A DNA stretch of 64,000 nt from NCBI RefSeq assembly GCF_001672915.1, contig NZ_LZKR01000013.1, positions 1 through 64,000 on the forward strand, written 5' to 3'. The DNA comes from Mycobacterium sp. 1245805.9 (GTDB lineage Bacteria; Actinomycetota; Actinomycetes; Mycobacteriales; Mycobacteriaceae). The position numbers and the translations under genes were made by a program. Shown here piece by piece: positions 27,715 to 37,163 of this stretch (position 1 is its first letter; each line of letters starts with the position of its first letter). The notes below the pieces were generated by a model. The model was not told the DNA's origin, did no database searches, and was given only the letters and a program-made list of their open reading frames with translations.

Positions 27715-28134
27715 CTAACCCACCTTGTACGTCGCCAGCGCCTTGGCGACCAGCGTGCCCGACGGGTCGACGATCTCGGCCTCGCAGTTGACCAGCGACC
27801 GGCCGCGCCGCAGCACCCGGCCCACCCCGATCAGGTCGGTGGCCCGCGCCGGCGCCATGAAATCCAGCGCCATCGACACCGTCACGCCCCGCAACGACGG
27901 GGGAGCGTCCGCACCGCACCATGCCGCCGCCATGACGGTCAGGTCAGCCAGGGTGGCGATCGCACCGCCGTGCACCATGTCGCCCACGGTGACATTGGTC
28001 GGATCCCACGGCAGCCGCAGCCTGACCTCGTCGTCGGCCAGCTGATCGGCGACGATTCCCAGCTTCGCGACGAAAGGCGATTGGGGGAGGAATTGCGAGA
28101 TGACATCGCGGCCGCTCTGCGTTTCAGTTGCCAT
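27715..28134 (-). CDS. PaaI-type hotdog thioesterase
   Basis: 139 residues from the ATG at 28134 (a longer frame to 28221 would overlap the cysD control region). Hotdog-fold acyl-CoA thioesterase signature VHGGAIATLADLTV, with catalytic-type Asp/His context, and the C-terminal strands LVNCEAEIVDPSGTLVAKALATYKV. It likely hydrolyses medium-chain or aromatic acyl-CoA. It is divergent from cysD; no functional link to sulfur metabolism is evident. Confidence 0.88.
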   Translation of the reverse strand: MATETQSGRDVISQFLPQSPFVAKLGIVADQLADDEVRLRLPWDPTNVTVGDMVHGGAIATLADLTVMAAAWCGADAPPSLRGVTVSMALDFMAPARATDLIGVGRVLRRGRSLVNCEAEIVDPSGTLVAKALATYKVG

Positions 28135-28221
28135 GCGTCCATGCTTTCGCACCGGCGAGCCCCCGCAAATACCCGACAGGTCATTGACACCGGCGGGGTC
28201 GGCTGGTTCTATATAGGACAA

Positions 28222-28239
28222 TGACCATAAAGATGGTCA
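28222..28239. promoter_or_regulatory. palindromic operator candidate upstream of cysD
   Basis: TGACCATAAAGATGGTCA is an inverted repeat with perfect 6-bp arms and a 6-base AT-rich spacer. It lies 56 bases upstream of the cysD ATG, next to a TATATAGGA stretch that could serve as a promoter element. The Rrf2-type regulator at the end of the same cluster (31098-31583) is the obvious candidate to bind it. Confidence 0.55.
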
Positions 28240-28294
28240 ATTCGACCAGGATTATCAAGAAATAGATCCGCATCAAGAATGCAGCGAGGTGGCC

Positions 28295-29224
28295 ATGACC
28301 AGCGCCGTGAACACGGCTCCCGCCGCCGGCCAGTATGAGTTGAGCCATCTGCGCTCGCTCGAGGCCGAGGCGATCCACATCATTCGGGAGGTGGCCGCGG
28401 AGTTCGAGCGCCCCGTCCTGCTCTTCTCGGGCGGCAAGGACTCCATCGTGATGCTGCACCTGGCGCTCAAGGCGTTTAAGCCCGGGCGGCTGCCGTTTCC
28501 GGTGATGCACGTCGACACCGGCCACAACTTTGACGAGGTGATCGCCGCCCGCGACGAGCTGGTCGCCGAGTCCGGGGTGCGGCTGGTGGTGGCGTCGGTG
28601 CAGGAGGACATCGACGCCGGACGGGTGGTCGAGACGATCCCGTCGCGCAACCCGATCCAGACCGTGACGCTGTTGCGCGCCATCCGCGAGAACAAGTTCG
28701 ACGCCGCGTTCGGCGGGGCGCGCCGCGACGAGGAGAAGGCGCGCGCCAAGGAGCGAGTGTTCAGCTTCCGCGACGAGTTCGGGCAGTGGGACCCCAAGGC
28801 CCAGCGCCCCGAGCTGTGGAACCTCTACAACGGCAGGCACCACAAGGGCGAGCACATCCGCGTCTTCCCGCTGTCCAACTGGACCGAGTTCGACATCTGG
28901 TCCTACATCGGCGCCGAGAAGATCAAGCTGCCGTCGATCTATTTCGCGCACCGGCGCAAGGTGTTTCAGCGCGACGGCATGCTGCTGGCGGTCGACCGGC
29001 ACATGCAGCCGCGCGCCGACGAGCCGGTGTTCGAGGCCACGGTGCGGTTCCGCACGGTGGGCGACGTCACATGCACCGGCTGCGTGGAATCGGAGGCTGC
29101 CACCGTCAGCGAGGTCATCGCCGAGACGGCGGTGGCGCGGTTGACCGAGCGCGGCGCGCCCCGCGCCGACGACCGGATCTCGGAGGCTGGAATGGAAGAC
29201 CGCAAACGGCAGGGTTACTTCTGA
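28295..29224 (+). CDS. cysD: sulfate adenylyltransferase subunit 2 CysD
   Basis: 309 residues from the ATG at 28295, which has GAGG 5 bases upstream; the GTG two codons earlier sits on the ribosome site. ATP-pyrophosphatase loop LLFSGGKDSIVMLHLAL, then a PAPS reductase-like domain ending in EAGMEDRKRQGYF. It transfers AMP from ATP to sulfate, driven by the CysN GTPase. Near-identical in pattern to M. tuberculosis CysD (Rv1285). Its stop overlaps the cysN start by one base (TGATG). Confidence 0.96.
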   Translation: MTSAVNTAPAAGQYELSHLRSLEAEAIHIIREVAAEFERPVLLFSGGKDSIVMLHLALKAFKPGRLPFPVMHVDTGHNFDEVIAARDELVAESGVRLVVASVQEDIDAGRVVETIPSRNPIQTVTLLRAIRENKFDAAFGGARRDEEKARAKERVFSFRDEFGQWDPKAQRPELWNLYNGRHHKGEHIRVFPLSNWTEFDIWSYIGAEKIKLPSIYFAHRRKVFQRDGMLLAVDRHMQPRADEPVFEATVRFRTVGDVTCTGCVESEAATVSEVIAETAVARLTERGAPRADDRISEAGMEDRKRQGYF

Positions 29225-31065
29225 TGACAACGTTATTGAGGCTCGCGACCGCCGGCTCCGTCGACGACGGCAAGTCCACCCTGATCGGGCGCCTGCTGTA
29301 CGACTCCAAGGCCGTGATGGAAGACCAATGGGCGTCGGTGGAGCGGGCGTCGGAGGAGCGCGGCCACGACTACACCGACCTGGCGCTGGTGACCGACGGC
29401 CTGCGGGCCGAGCGGGAGCAGGGCATCACCATCGACGTCGCCTACCGCTACTTCGCCACTCCCAAGCGGAAATTCATCATCGCCGACACGCCGGGCCACA
29501 TCCAGTACACCCGCAACATGGTGACCGGCGCGTCGACGGCTCAGCTGGTGATCGTGCTCGTCGACGCCCGCCACGGCCTGCTGGAGCAGTCCCGCCGGCA
29601 CGCCTTCCTGGCGTCGTTGCTCGGCATCCAGCACATCGTGCTGGCGGTCAACAAGATGGACCTGATTGATTGGGACAAAGAGAAATTCGAGGCGATCCGC
29701 GACGAGTTCCACGCCTTCGCGGCTCGGCTCGACGTGCAGGACGTGGCCACCATCCCGATCTCGGCGCTCAACGGCGACAACGTGGTGACCAAGTCGGACA
29801 ACTCGCCGTGGTACGAGGGCCCGGCGCTGCTGTCGCACCTCGAGGAGGTCTACATCGCCGGTGACCGCAACCTGGTCGACGTGCGCTTCCCGGTGCAATA
29901 CGTCATCCGGCCGCAGACCCACGAGCATCGCGACCACCGCAGCTACGCCGGCACCGTGGCGAGCGGGGTGATGCGCCCCGGCGACGAGGTGGTCGTGCTG
30001 CCCGTCGGCAAGACCACCCGGATCACCGCCATCGAGGGTCCCAATGGCCCTGTGGAAGAAGCGTTTCCGCCGATGGCCGTCTCGATCAGCCTGGCCGACG
30101 ACATCGACATCTCCCGCGGCGACATGATCGCGCGCACCCACAACCAGCCGAGGGTCACGCAGGACTTCGACGCGACCGTGTGCTGGATGGCCGACAACTC
30201 GGCGCTGGAGCCGGGCCGCGACTACCTCATCAAACACACCACCCGAACCACCCGCGCGCGCGTTACGGCGCTGGAGTACCGGCTCGACGTCAACACCCTG
30301 CACCGCGACAAGGGCGCAAGGGCGTTGCAGCTCAACGAACTTGGCCGCATTTCGCTGCGGACCCAGGTTCCCTTGCTGCTCGACGAGTACACCCGCAACT
30401 CCAGCACCGGCTCCTTCATCCTCATCGACCCGAACACCAACGGCACGGTGGCGGCGGGCATGGTGCTGCGCGAAGTCGCCGCGCAGACCGCAAGCCCGAA
30501 CACCGTGCGGCACAAGTCGCTCGTCGGCGAAGGCGCCCGGACCCGTGGCAAGACGGTGTGGTTCACCGGCCTGTCGGGCTCCGGGAAGTCGTCGGTGGCG
30601 ATGCTGGTCGAGCGGACGCTGCTCGAAAGCGGCGTTCCCGCTTACGTTCTCGACGGCGACAACCTGCGCCACGGCCTGAATGCGGACCTGGGCTTCTCGA
30701 TGGCCGACCGCGCCGAGAACCTGCGCCGGCTGGCGCACGTGGCGGCGCTGCTGGCCGACAGCGGTCAGGTGGTGCTGGTGCCGGCGATCAGCCCGCTGGC
30801 CGAGCATCGCGAACTGGCCCGCAGGGTCCATGCCGACGCCGGCGTCGACTTTTTCGAGGTGTTCTGCGACACGCCGCTCGACGAGTGCGAGAAGCGTGAT
30901 CCCAAGGGGCTGTACGCGAAAGTCCGTGCAGGTGAGATCCAGAACTTCACCGGCATCGACAGCCCCTATCAGCAGCCCGAGAACCCGGACCTGCGGCTGA
31001 CGCCGGATCGCGGCGTCGAGGAGCACGCGCAGCGGGTCATCGACCTGCTGGAGTTGCGCCCCTAA
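29224..31065 (+). CDS. cysN: bifunctional sulfate adenylyltransferase GTPase / APS kinase (CysN-CysC fusion)
   Basis: 613 residues. The N-terminal GTPase domain has [18 protein letters not shown] and NKMD motifs and EF-Tu-like beta barrels to about residue 430. The C-terminal APS kinase domain has P-loop GLSGSGKSS (about 448-456), [10 protein letters not shown] and the KDPKGLYA-like segment [10 protein letters not shown]. Together with CysD it makes adenosine 5'-phosphosulfate and phosphorylates it to PAPS, feeding cysteine synthesis and sulfation. The fusion and length match Rv1286. Confidence 0.96.
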   Translation: MTTLLRLATAGSVDDGKSTLIGRLLYDSKAVMEDQWASVERASEERGHDYTDLALVTDGLRAEREQGITIDVAYRYFATPKRKFIIADTPGHIQYTRNMVTGASTAQLVIVLVDARHGLLEQSRRHAFLASLLGIQHIVLAVNKMDLIDWDKEKFEAIRDEFHAFAARLDVQDVATIPISALNGDNVVTKSDNSPWYEGPALLSHLEEVYIAGDRNLVDVRFPVQYVIRPQTHEHRDHRSYAGTVASGVMRPGDEVVVLPVGKTTRITAIEGPNGPVEEAFPPMAVSISLADDIDISRGDMIARTHNQPRVTQDFDATVCWMADNSALEPGRDYLIKHTTRTTRARVTALEYRLDVNTLHRDKGARALQLNELGRISLRTQVPLLLDEYTRNSSTGSFILIDPNTNGTVAAGMVLREVAAQTASPNTVRHKSLVGEGARTRGKTVWFTGLSGSGKSSVAMLVERTLLESGVPAYVLDGDNLRHGLNADLGFSMADRAENLRRLAHVAALLADSGQVVLVPAISPLAEHRELARRVHADAGVDFFEVFCDTPLDECEKRDPKGLYAKVRAGEIQNFTGIDSPYQQPENPDLRLTPDRGVEEHAQRVIDLLELRP

Positions 31066-31097
31066 GGAACCCTTACCGGGGTGGCACAATCCTCACC

Positions 31098-31583
31098 ATG
31101 CGGATGTCGGCCAAGGCGGAATACGCGGTGCGGGCGATGGTCCAGCTCGCCACGGTCGACGGCGGCACGCTGGTGACGACCGACGAACTGGCCCAGGCCC
31201 AGGGCATACCGCCGCAATTTCTCGTCGACATCCTCACCAACCTGCGCACCGATCGCCTGGTGCGAAGCCACCGCGGCCGCGAGGGCGGCTACGAATTGGC
31301 CCGCCCCGGAAACGAGATCAGCATCGCCGACGTGCTGCGCTGCATCGACGGCCCGCTGGCCAGCGTCCGCGACATCGGGCTCGGCGATCTGCCCTATGCC
31401 GGGCCCACCGCGCCGCTGGCCGACGTCTGGCGGGCGCTGCGTGCCAGCATGCGCTCGGTGCTGGAGGAGACGACGGTCGCCGACGTCGCGGCCGGCGCCC
31501 TGCCCAAGCACGTCGCGCAACTCGCCGACGACTATCGCGACCAGGAACACGTGCGGCACGGCTCGCCGCGCGGCGGCGATTAG
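31098..31583 (+). CDS. Rrf2-family transcriptional regulator (Rv1287-like)
   Basis: 161 residues. N-terminal winged helix typical of Rrf2 ([52 protein letters not shown]). Only one cysteine (in LRCIDG) lies where IscR/NsrR have three, so an iron-sulfur cluster of that type is unlikely. CymR-like control of sulfur genes fits better. It lies 32 bases after cysN and is probably in the same operon, so it could regulate cysD through the palindrome at 28222-28239. Confidence 0.9.
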   Translation: MRMSAKAEYAVRAMVQLATVDGGTLVTTDELAQAQGIPPQFLVDILTNLRTDRLVRSHRGREGGYELARPGNEISIADVLRCIDGPLASVRDIGLGDLPYAGPTAPLADVWRALRASMRSVLEETTVADVAAGALPKHVAQLADDYRDQEHVRHGSPRGGD

Positions 31584-31662
31584 CCGTCACGCGATCCAAG
31601 AAATCCCTGATCTCGGTGGGGTTAACCGCGCGGCCGCGCGGGAAACCCGATTTGAGGATGGT

Positions 31663-32085
31663 GTGAACAAAATGACCGAACAAAAGTTGATCGAGAACTG
31701 GATCGAGGGCTGCGCATTACAGCGGATCATGTTCCGCGATGGTCTGGTGCTGAATTTCGATGATGACAACGAGCTCGTCATCTCGGCACCGCTGCGCCTG
31801 ACCCTGCCGGCCGTCGCCACCGCCCCCGCGGAGATCGTCGCGATCGACCCGAATAACCCGGCTACCCAGGAGCGTCCGCTCTTCGATTTCTCCGGGCAAA
31901 AGTGCACGGGTTTTGCCTGGTCTGACAGCGGAGACCTGCATCTCGAGTTCTCCGACGGTCACCAGATCGACGTGCCTCCGTCTGATGAGGCCACCGCGTG
32001 GGAGCTGTACGGCAAGTACCACGGGTATGCCGCCTGCTTATCGCACGGCAAGGTGCGGGTGGTGCGGCACGACGTGGACGAATAG
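31663..32085 (+). CDS. DUF6188-like hypothetical protein
   Basis: 140 residues from the GTG at 31663 (GAGG 5 bases upstream); an ATG three codons on (31672) is an alternative. It contains WIEGCALQRIMFRDGLVLNF, a short strand-rich domain with SGQKCTGFAWSDSGDLHLEF and a C-terminal WELYGKYHGYAACLSHG segment, resembling small DUF6188 proteins. No catalytic motif, signal peptide or membrane helix is seen. Function unknown. The stop lies in the first of three 10-bp repeats. Confidence 0.75.
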   Translation: MNKMTEQKLIENWIEGCALQRIMFRDGLVLNFDDDNELVISAPLRLTLPAVATAPAEIVAIDPNNPATQERPLFDFSGQKCTGFAWSDSGDLHLEFSDGHQIDVPPSDEATAWELYGKYHGYAACLSHGKVRVVRHDVDE

Positions 32086-32106
32086 CGACGAATAGCGACG
32101 AATAGC
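32077..32106. repeat. three perfect 10-bp tandem repeats at the stop codon
   Basis: The unit GACGAATAGC is repeated three times without change, starting inside the last codons of the DUF6188-like gene. Each unit contains a TAG. It probably arose by slippage and duplicates the stop; copy number may vary between strains. Confidence 0.9.
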
Positions 32107-32496
32107 TCAGCCGCCCGACCCGTAGGGGCGCGTGAGGATTTCCATTGCATGCCCGGAGGGATCCAGGAAGTACACCCCGCGGCCGCCGTCCCGGGTGTTG
32201 ATCTCGCCGGGCCGATTGGCCCCCGGATCCGCCCAGTGCTCCAGGCCGCGCGATTTGATCTTGCCGTAGATCTCGTCGAACTCCTCCTCCGAAACCAGAA
32301 ACGCGTAGTGCTGGCGGCGGACCTCCTCGCCCTCGGCGACGTCGGAGTAGTCAAGGCTGGCGCCGTGGTCGAGCGCGACAACCATGAAGTGGCCAAACGG
32401 CTTCGGGTCCGGCAGGCCGAACAGTTCGGCCAGAAATTCCGCGGACTCACGCTTGTCGCGCGACGCGACGATGGTGTGGTTGAAACTGATGCTCAT
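32107..32496 (-). CDS. VOC (glyoxalase/bleomycin resistance) family protein
   Basis: 129 residues, one vicinal oxygen chelate domain: N-terminal SFNHTIVASRDKRESAEFLAE, HYAFLVSEEEFDEIYGKI, and C-terminal GRGVYFLDPSGHAMEILTRPY. Candidate metal ligands are His7, His in RQHYAF and Glu in MEILT. It acts on an unknown small molecule. Separated by 96 bp from a second, distantly related VOC gene on the same strand. Confidence 0.88.
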   Translation of the reverse strand: MSISFNHTIVASRDKRESAEFLAELFGLPDPKPFGHFMVVALDHGASLDYSDVAEGEEVRRQHYAFLVSEEEFDEIYGKIKSRGLEHWADPGANRPGEINTRDGGRGVYFLDPSGHAMEILTRPYGSGG

Positions 32497-32592
32497 AGTT
32501 CAATCATCCGCTTCTCGCGAGCGTGCGTGTTTGCACAACGACACGCCGTGCCGGCTGTCATTTTGCGCACCCTCGCGCGAAGGCTGGACGCC

Positions 32593-33015
32593 CTACTTGG
32601 GCGCCGTGAGCTCCAGGGCGATGTTGTCCGGGTCGCGGAACTCCAGGATGTACGACGGCCCAATGTCTTTGACGGGCTCGTGCGGCACGCCGACATCGTC
32701 GAGATGCGTTGCCGCGGAGTCCAATTCGGCCTTGCTGCCGAGCCGGAAGGAGATGTGGTCGAGCCCGCAGCGATCCTCGTGGAAGCGGTCCGTGGCGACC
32801 GGCCGCAGGCCGAGCAGCGTGCCGCCCAGGTCGTAGATGACGCCGCCGAACAGGAAGCCGAACTGGTTGCGGGTGGCTTCGTCGGCGTTCTCGGGGACCT
32901 CGAGCAGCACGGGCCAACCGAACACGCTCTCGTAGAACTGCCGTGACCGCTCGATGTCGGTGACGGTCAGCCGCACGTGCGCGATGGAGGTGCTCGTGAA
33001 ACCCATCTGCTTCAT
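32593..33015 (-). CDS. VOC family protein
   Basis: 140 residues from the ATG at 33015 (an ATG three codons in is possible). Features are SIAHVRLTVTDIERSRQFYESVFGWPVLLE, CGLDHISFRLGSKAELDSA and PSYILEFRDPDNIALELTAP, a single VOC fold with His13, His in LDHISF and a C-terminal Glu as likely ligands. It is divergent from the LLM gene, with only 18 bp between start codons, so promoters must overlap. Confidence 0.88.
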   Translation of the reverse strand: MKQMGFTSTSIAHVRLTVTDIERSRQFYESVFGWPVLLEVPENADEATRNQFGFLFGGVIYDLGGTLLGLRPVATDRFHEDRCGLDHISFRLGSKAELDSAATHLDDVGVPHEPVKDIGPSYILEFRDPDNIALELTAPK

Positions 33016-33033
33016 GGTGCCAGAATCCCGTCT

Positions 33034-33924
33034 GTGCAGATAGCAATGACCATGCCGGTGATGGAGCCGGACCTGGATGCGACGGTGCTGGCGGCCTGGG
33101 CGCGCGAGATCGACGAGGGCCCGTTCTCGTCGCTGTGCTGGGGCGAGCGCATCGCGTTCGAAAACCCGGACAACCTGACGCTCCTCGGCGCGCTGGCGGC
33201 GTGGACCACCCGGGTGCGCCTGATGACGACGGTGATCGTGCCGCAGCTGCACGACCCGGTCATGCTGGCGAAGGGCCTGGCCACCGGCGACATGTTGAGT
33301 GGCGGCCGGCTGACGGTGGGCATCGGCGTTGGCGGCAGGCACGAGGACTATCACGCCGTGGGCGCCGACCCGGCGACGCAGACGATGCGCGGCATGGCCG
33401 AACGTGTGGCGGTGATGAAGCGGGTGTGGGCCGGCGAAAAGATCACCGAGTCGGTACTGCCGGTAGGGCCGGCCCCGGTTCAGCCCGGTGGCCCGCCCCT
33501 GTTCGTCGGCACCATGGGTCCCAAGACCGTGCGCAGCGCCGCGGCCTGGGCGGACGGGTTGGCCGGCACCACGTTGGACCTCGACGTCGCCAAGCAGAAC
33601 GAGCTGTTCGACGTGGCGCGGGAGGCGTGGACCCAGGCCGGCAGGTCCAAACCGCAGCTGGTCACGTCGTTCTGGTTCGCGTTCGGCGAACCGGAGCAGG
33701 CCCGCGCCCAGGTGCATCGCCACCTGCTGCGCTACATGAACTGGATTCCGGCCGAATACGTGGACGCGATGGCGCCCATGACCGGCTGGTCCGGCAGCGA
33801 GGACGAGTTGCTGGCCGTCTTGCGAAAGTTCGAGGGAATCGGCACCGACGAGGTGCAGCTCATCCCCACGAGTTCGGACCTCGACCAGCTGCGCCGTGCA
33901 GCCGACGTCGCCGCGAAGCTCTAG
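33034..33924 (+). CDS. LLM-class (luciferase-like) F420- or flavin-dependent oxidoreductase
   Basis: 296 residues from the GTG at 33034. Bacterial luciferase-like fold: MTMPVMEPDL N terminus, LTTVIVPQLHDPVMLAKGLATGDMLSGGRL core segments such as GGRLTVGIGVGGRHEDY, and PPLFVGTMGPKTVRSAAAWADG. Mycobacterial proteins of this type often use coenzyme F420. Substrate unknown. The stop overlaps the stop of the convergent channel gene by 4 bases. Confidence 0.87.
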   Translation: MQIAMTMPVMEPDLDATVLAAWAREIDEGPFSSLCWGERIAFENPDNLTLLGALAAWTTRVRLMTTVIVPQLHDPVMLAKGLATGDMLSGGRLTVGIGVGGRHEDYHAVGADPATQTMRGMAERVAVMKRVWAGEKITESVLPVGPAPVQPGGPPLFVGTMGPKTVRSAAAWADGLAGTTLDLDVAKQNELFDVAREAWTQAGRSKPQLVTSFWFAFGEPEQARAQVHRHLLRYMNWIPAEYVDAMAPMTGWSGSEDELLAVLRKFEGIGTDEVQLIPTSSDLDQLRRAADVAAKL

Positions 33925-35636
33925 GCCGAGGCCCGTTCGTCGTCGGCCGAAGGCTCCTGCGGCGGCTGGCCCTTGCGCAGCGTCGCCAGCAGCTCGCGAT
34001 ACGGGCCGACCAAATAGACGGTGTCGCCGCCGCGCAGCCAGGCGTCGCGGCGCGGGTGCAGTTCGACGGGTGTGTCCTGGCGGGTGATCGCGATGACCCG
34101 GGTCTGGGTGGACAGCTCGAACATCTTGAGCCCGTCGAGCTCGCTGCCTGGAGCCACGTGCATGGCGCCGACCATGAAGGAGCGCTGCCCCACCCAGAAC
34201 GTCCCCAGCACCTGCAGCCCCATCGCGGCGCCGATGAACCACGGCGCGGCCAGATCGACTGTCGAGCGCACGTTTTCGAAGCCGAACCGCTGCGCCACCG
34301 CGGCCCCCAGCGCGCGGTCGTAGATGCGCAGCACGATCGGCACGTCGGGCCGGACCACCTCCGGCATCACCCGCGGGCCCAGCATCTCGCGCAGCACGAT
34401 CCCGGTCTCGATGTTGGTCATGTCGTCCTGGGTCAACACCGCCACCGCGCGGGCCCGGTCGACGCGGGCCGACGCCAGCGTCTGGCGCAGGGTCGCGTCC
34501 CCGAAGATCACCGGCACGTCCAGGTCGTCCGCCGCCGACAGGAAGCGGTTGTTGTCGTCCCGCTCGATGACCGCCACCTCGTAGCCGGCGCCGGCCAGGT
34601 CGGCGACGACGCGGCTGCCGAACGAGCCCAGCCCGACGACGATGACGTGATCGCGCAGGTGGCGCGCGCGCCGGCGCCCGGCCGAGTGTGCGAAACGACG
34701 CGACAACAGCAGGTCCGCCATGAACGCGACCAGCAGCGCCGTGGTCGTCACGCCCGCGAGCATCAGCATGATGCTGAACAGCCGCAGCCAGGTCGGTTGC
34801 GACAGGAAGCTGAAGTCGCCGTAACCGACGGTCGCGATCGTCTCGGTGCTGAAATACAGCGCGTCGAGCCAGGTCATCGTCGCCCGAGGCTGGTAGCTGA
34901 ACCGCAACACGACCGTCGACCCGAGCAGCAGCAGTGCCACGGCGAACAGGGCCCGCGGCAACATCGGGTTGACGTCGTCACGCAGGCCGCGTGCGGCATC
35001 GAGCAGTCGACGCAGCCAGGCCCGCCGCGAGCGCCGTGCGGTCGGCTTCGGGACCTTGATGCCGCGGGCGGCCAGCTCGTCGGCCGTGCCGATCATCGCG
35101 GTCCAGTCGCCGGCGTGCACCGGCAGATCCCGGCCCGGGCACGGCTCCACGGCGCCCGGGGTGGCGCAGTTCTCGCCGTGGATGACGGCGACGGGCGCCA
35201 GGTCGCCGTAGATCTCGCGCAGCGTCGCGTCGCGCGGCGCCGCGGAGCCCGAGACGACGAACTTGATGCCCGCCGCCTCGAACGGGTGCACGGTGTGCGC
35301 CAGGCAGGCCTCGACGACGGACGGCGCCGCGAGGTCCGCGACGTCCAGAATCGCTCCGGGGCGCTTGTCGGCCGCCATCGCCGTCCGCAGCACGTCGTTC
35401 GCCAGCCGCGCCACCACCCGGATATCCGGGTTGGCTTTCCTTGCCAGCAGGGCGATTTCGAGATTGATCGCGTCGTCGTCGCCGGCGCAGATCACGGCGC
35501 GGGCGCGGGCGATCCCGGCGGTGGCAAGCTCGGTCGGGCTGGTGAGCTTGACGATGTGCACGCCGGCGTTGTTGAGCTCCTCGACGATCGTCGTCGCCAG
35601 CGCGTCCTCGCCGCTGACGATGATGTGGCTACGCAT
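33921..35636 (-). CDS. RCK-domain potassium channel / TrkA-N protein with two RCK domains
   Basis: 571 residues from MRSHIIVSG at 35636; an in-frame ATG at 35672 adds 12 residues and neither has a strong ribosome site. A first RCK/TrkA-N domain (about 1-215) is followed by two membrane helices flanking a pore loop with the selectivity filter TVGYGD (about 268-273). A second RCK domain begins DHVIVVGLGSFGSRVV and ends in a TrkA-C-like region. This predicts a potassium-selective channel gated by nucleotides or ions. The N-terminal extra RCK before the pore is less common than the pore-RCK order. Confidence 0.88.
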   Translation of the reverse strand: MRSHIIVSGEDALATTIVEELNNAGVHIVKLTSPTELATAGIARARAVICAGDDDAINLEIALLARKANPDIRVVARLANDVLRTAMAADKRPGAILDVADLAAPSVVEACLAHTVHPFEAAGIKFVVSGSAAPRDATLREIYGDLAPVAVIHGENCATPGAVEPCPGRDLPVHAGDWTAMIGTADELAARGIKVPKPTARRSRRAWLRRLLDAARGLRDDVNPMLPRALFAVALLLLGSTVVLRFSYQPRATMTWLDALYFSTETIATVGYGDFSFLSQPTWLRLFSIMLMLAGVTTTALLVAFMADLLLSRRFAHSAGRRRARHLRDHVIVVGLGSFGSRVVADLAGAGYEVAVIERDDNNRFLSAADDLDVPVIFGDATLRQTLASARVDRARAVAVLTQDDMTNIETGIVLREMLGPRVMPEVVRPDVPIVLRIYDRALGAAVAQRFGFENVRSTVDLAAPWFIGAAMGLQVLGTFWVGQRSFMVGAMHVAPGSELDGLKMFELSTQTRVIAITRQDTPVELHPRRDAWLRGGDTVYLVGPYRELLATLRKGQPPQEPSADDERASA

Positions 35637-35728
35637 GCCGGAGCGGCGGATCTCCCTATCTTCAGGGGCCATCGCTGCATTATTGCCGTCGCGGTGGCAT
35701 CGCACGAGTCCACTGCCATACTCGGGCC

Positions 35729-36214
35729 ATGCCCACAGCGCGGCGCGGCCACAGCGGGATCGACATCGCCGCACCGCCCGAGGTCGTCTACGACCTGATC
35801 GCCGACGTGACTCGGATGGGCGAGTGGAGCCCGGAGTGTTACCGCTGCGAGTGGCTGGACGGAGCGACCGCGGCGGCCCCGGGCGTCCGCTTCCGCGGGC
35901 ACAACAGGCTCGGACGCATGCGCTGGGCGAGGACGGCGGTGATCGAGACCGCCGAGCGGGGCCGCGAATTCGGCTTCGCCACCATGAACGACGGCGCCGG
36001 CCGCGAGGAAACCCGTTGGCGCTACACGATGGAGCCGTCGGCGTCCGGGACGCTGCTCACCGAGTCGTTCGAATTTCTGTGGTGCTCGGTCGCCAACAGG
36101 CTCGCCGAGGCCCTCGTCCCGCGGGGACGTCAGGTCAACCGCGGCATCGAGGAGACGCTGCGGCGGATCAAGCGCGCCGCGGAGGCGCTACAGGACTTTG
36201 AAGTCCGAGGGTGA
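35729..36214 (+). CDS. SRPBCC (polyketide cyclase-like) family protein
   Basis: 161 residues: GIDIAAPPEVVYDLIADVTRMGEWSPEC is the typical N-terminal strand-helix of the START/SRPBCC fold. LTESFEFLWCS and the C-terminal helix REGIEETL-like RGIEETLRRIKRAAEAL complete it. It binds a hydrophobic ligand of unknown identity. Its 3' end overlaps the convergent isomerase-like gene by 27 bases. Confidence 0.88.
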   Translation: MPTARRGHSGIDIAAPPEVVYDLIADVTRMGEWSPECYRCEWLDGATAAAPGVRFRGHNRLGRMRWARTAVIETAERGREFGFATMNDGAGREETRWRYTMEPSASGTLLTESFEFLWCSVANRLAEALVPRGRQVNRGIEETLRRIKRAAEALQDFEVRG

Positions 36215-36559
36215 CCAGAACGCCCGCATGGACGTGATCTTCGCGTCCTCGTCGAACGTCATCGTCGAGATGGGGGAGAGCCGGCTGCGGCTGTCGCCGC
36301 CGTCGAGCGTGAGGTTCCAGAAGAACGCCGCCTCGCTGCCCCCGACCCGGATCTCGAGGAGTTCGGTGTCCTTCTTGGCGTCCTGGAATCCGGCATAGAA
36401 CTCGCGGATCGCGTCGTGGCCGCGGCGGATGTCCGCGCCGATCGGGTCCTCGAGGGTCGCATCGGCGGCGTAAAGCGCCACGATGTCGTCGGTCTTGGCG
36501 GCGGCGACGAGCGCGAGGTAGCGCTTGACGGTCTCGGTGATGGCTTCGGGGGATGGCAT
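36188..36559 (-). CDS. steroid delta-isomerase-like (NTF2 fold) protein
   Basis: 123 residues from the ATG at 36559 (MPSPEAITETVKRYLALV). The ketosteroid isomerase-like segments DDIVALYAADATLEDPIG and GHDAIREFYAGF are clear. The C-terminal sheet is SPISTMTFDEDAKITSMRAFW. In true isomerases an Asp and a Tyr/Asp pair act in the pocket; Asp in LEDPIG corresponds to one of them. Could act on sterol intermediates; not proven. Divergent from the Nudix gene. Confidence 0.85.
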   Translation of the reverse strand: MPSPEAITETVKRYLALVAAAKTDDIVALYAADATLEDPIGADIRRGHDAIREFYAGFQDAKKDTELLEIRVGGSEAAFFWNLTLDGGDSRSRLSPISTMTFDEDAKITSMRAFWSPSDFKVL

Positions 36560-36596
36560 GGCCTGGGACGCTACCGCACCGGTGATACTGGGCGAC

Positions 36597-37133
36597 GTGC
36601 CCTTCATCGAATGCGTCGCGTCCCGCGAGGTCTATCGGAACCGGTGGCTGGCGGTGCGTGAGGACCAGATCCGCCGCCCGGACGGCAGCACCGGCATCTA
36701 CTCGGTGGTCGACAAGCCGACCTACGCGCTGGTGATGCCCTACGACGGGAACCGCTTCCGGCTGGTCGAGCAGTTCCGCTACCCGCTCGGCGCGCGGCGC
36801 TGGGAGTTCCCGCAGGGCAGCGCGCCCGATCACACGGAGGTCGACCCGCACGAGCTGGCCGAGCGTGAGCTGCGCGAGGAGACCGGGCTGCGCGCGACGT
36901 CGATCGAGGCGCTGGGCCTGCTGGACGTTGCCGCCGGGATGACGAGTCAGCGCGGCTGGGTGTTCCTGGCCACCGGGATCGTCGAGGGCGAAGCGGAACG
37001 CGAGCACGAGGAACAGGACATGCACAGCGAGTGGTTCTCGCGCGCGGACGTGGAAGAGATGATGCGCACCGGGGTGATCGTCGATACGCAGTCGATCGCC
37101 GCCTACGGCCTGTTCCTGCTGCGGGAGCGATGA
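36597..37133 (+). CDS. Nudix hydrolase, ADP-ribose pyrophosphatase-like
   Basis: 178 residues from the GTG at 36597 (VPFIECVASREVYRNRW); an in-frame GTG further upstream overlaps the isomerase start. The Nudix helix is ELAERELREETGL with the catalytic Glu pair; the upstream glycine part of the box carries one extra residue (GSAPDHTEVDPHE). The ADP-ribose type is suggested by YALVMPYDGNRFRLVEQFRYP and WEFPQGS. It would hydrolyse a nucleoside diphosphate sugar in the cytoplasm. Confidence 0.87.
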   Translation: MPFIECVASREVYRNRWLAVREDQIRRPDGSTGIYSVVDKPTYALVMPYDGNRFRLVEQFRYPLGARRWEFPQGSAPDHTEVDPHELAERELREETGLRATSIEALGLLDVAAGMTSQRGWVFLATGIVEGEAEREHEEQDMHSEWFSRADVEEMMRTGVIVDTQSIAAYGLFLLRER

Positions 37134-37163
37134 GTTCTGCGCGCGGCTTCGGTCAGTACCGAT

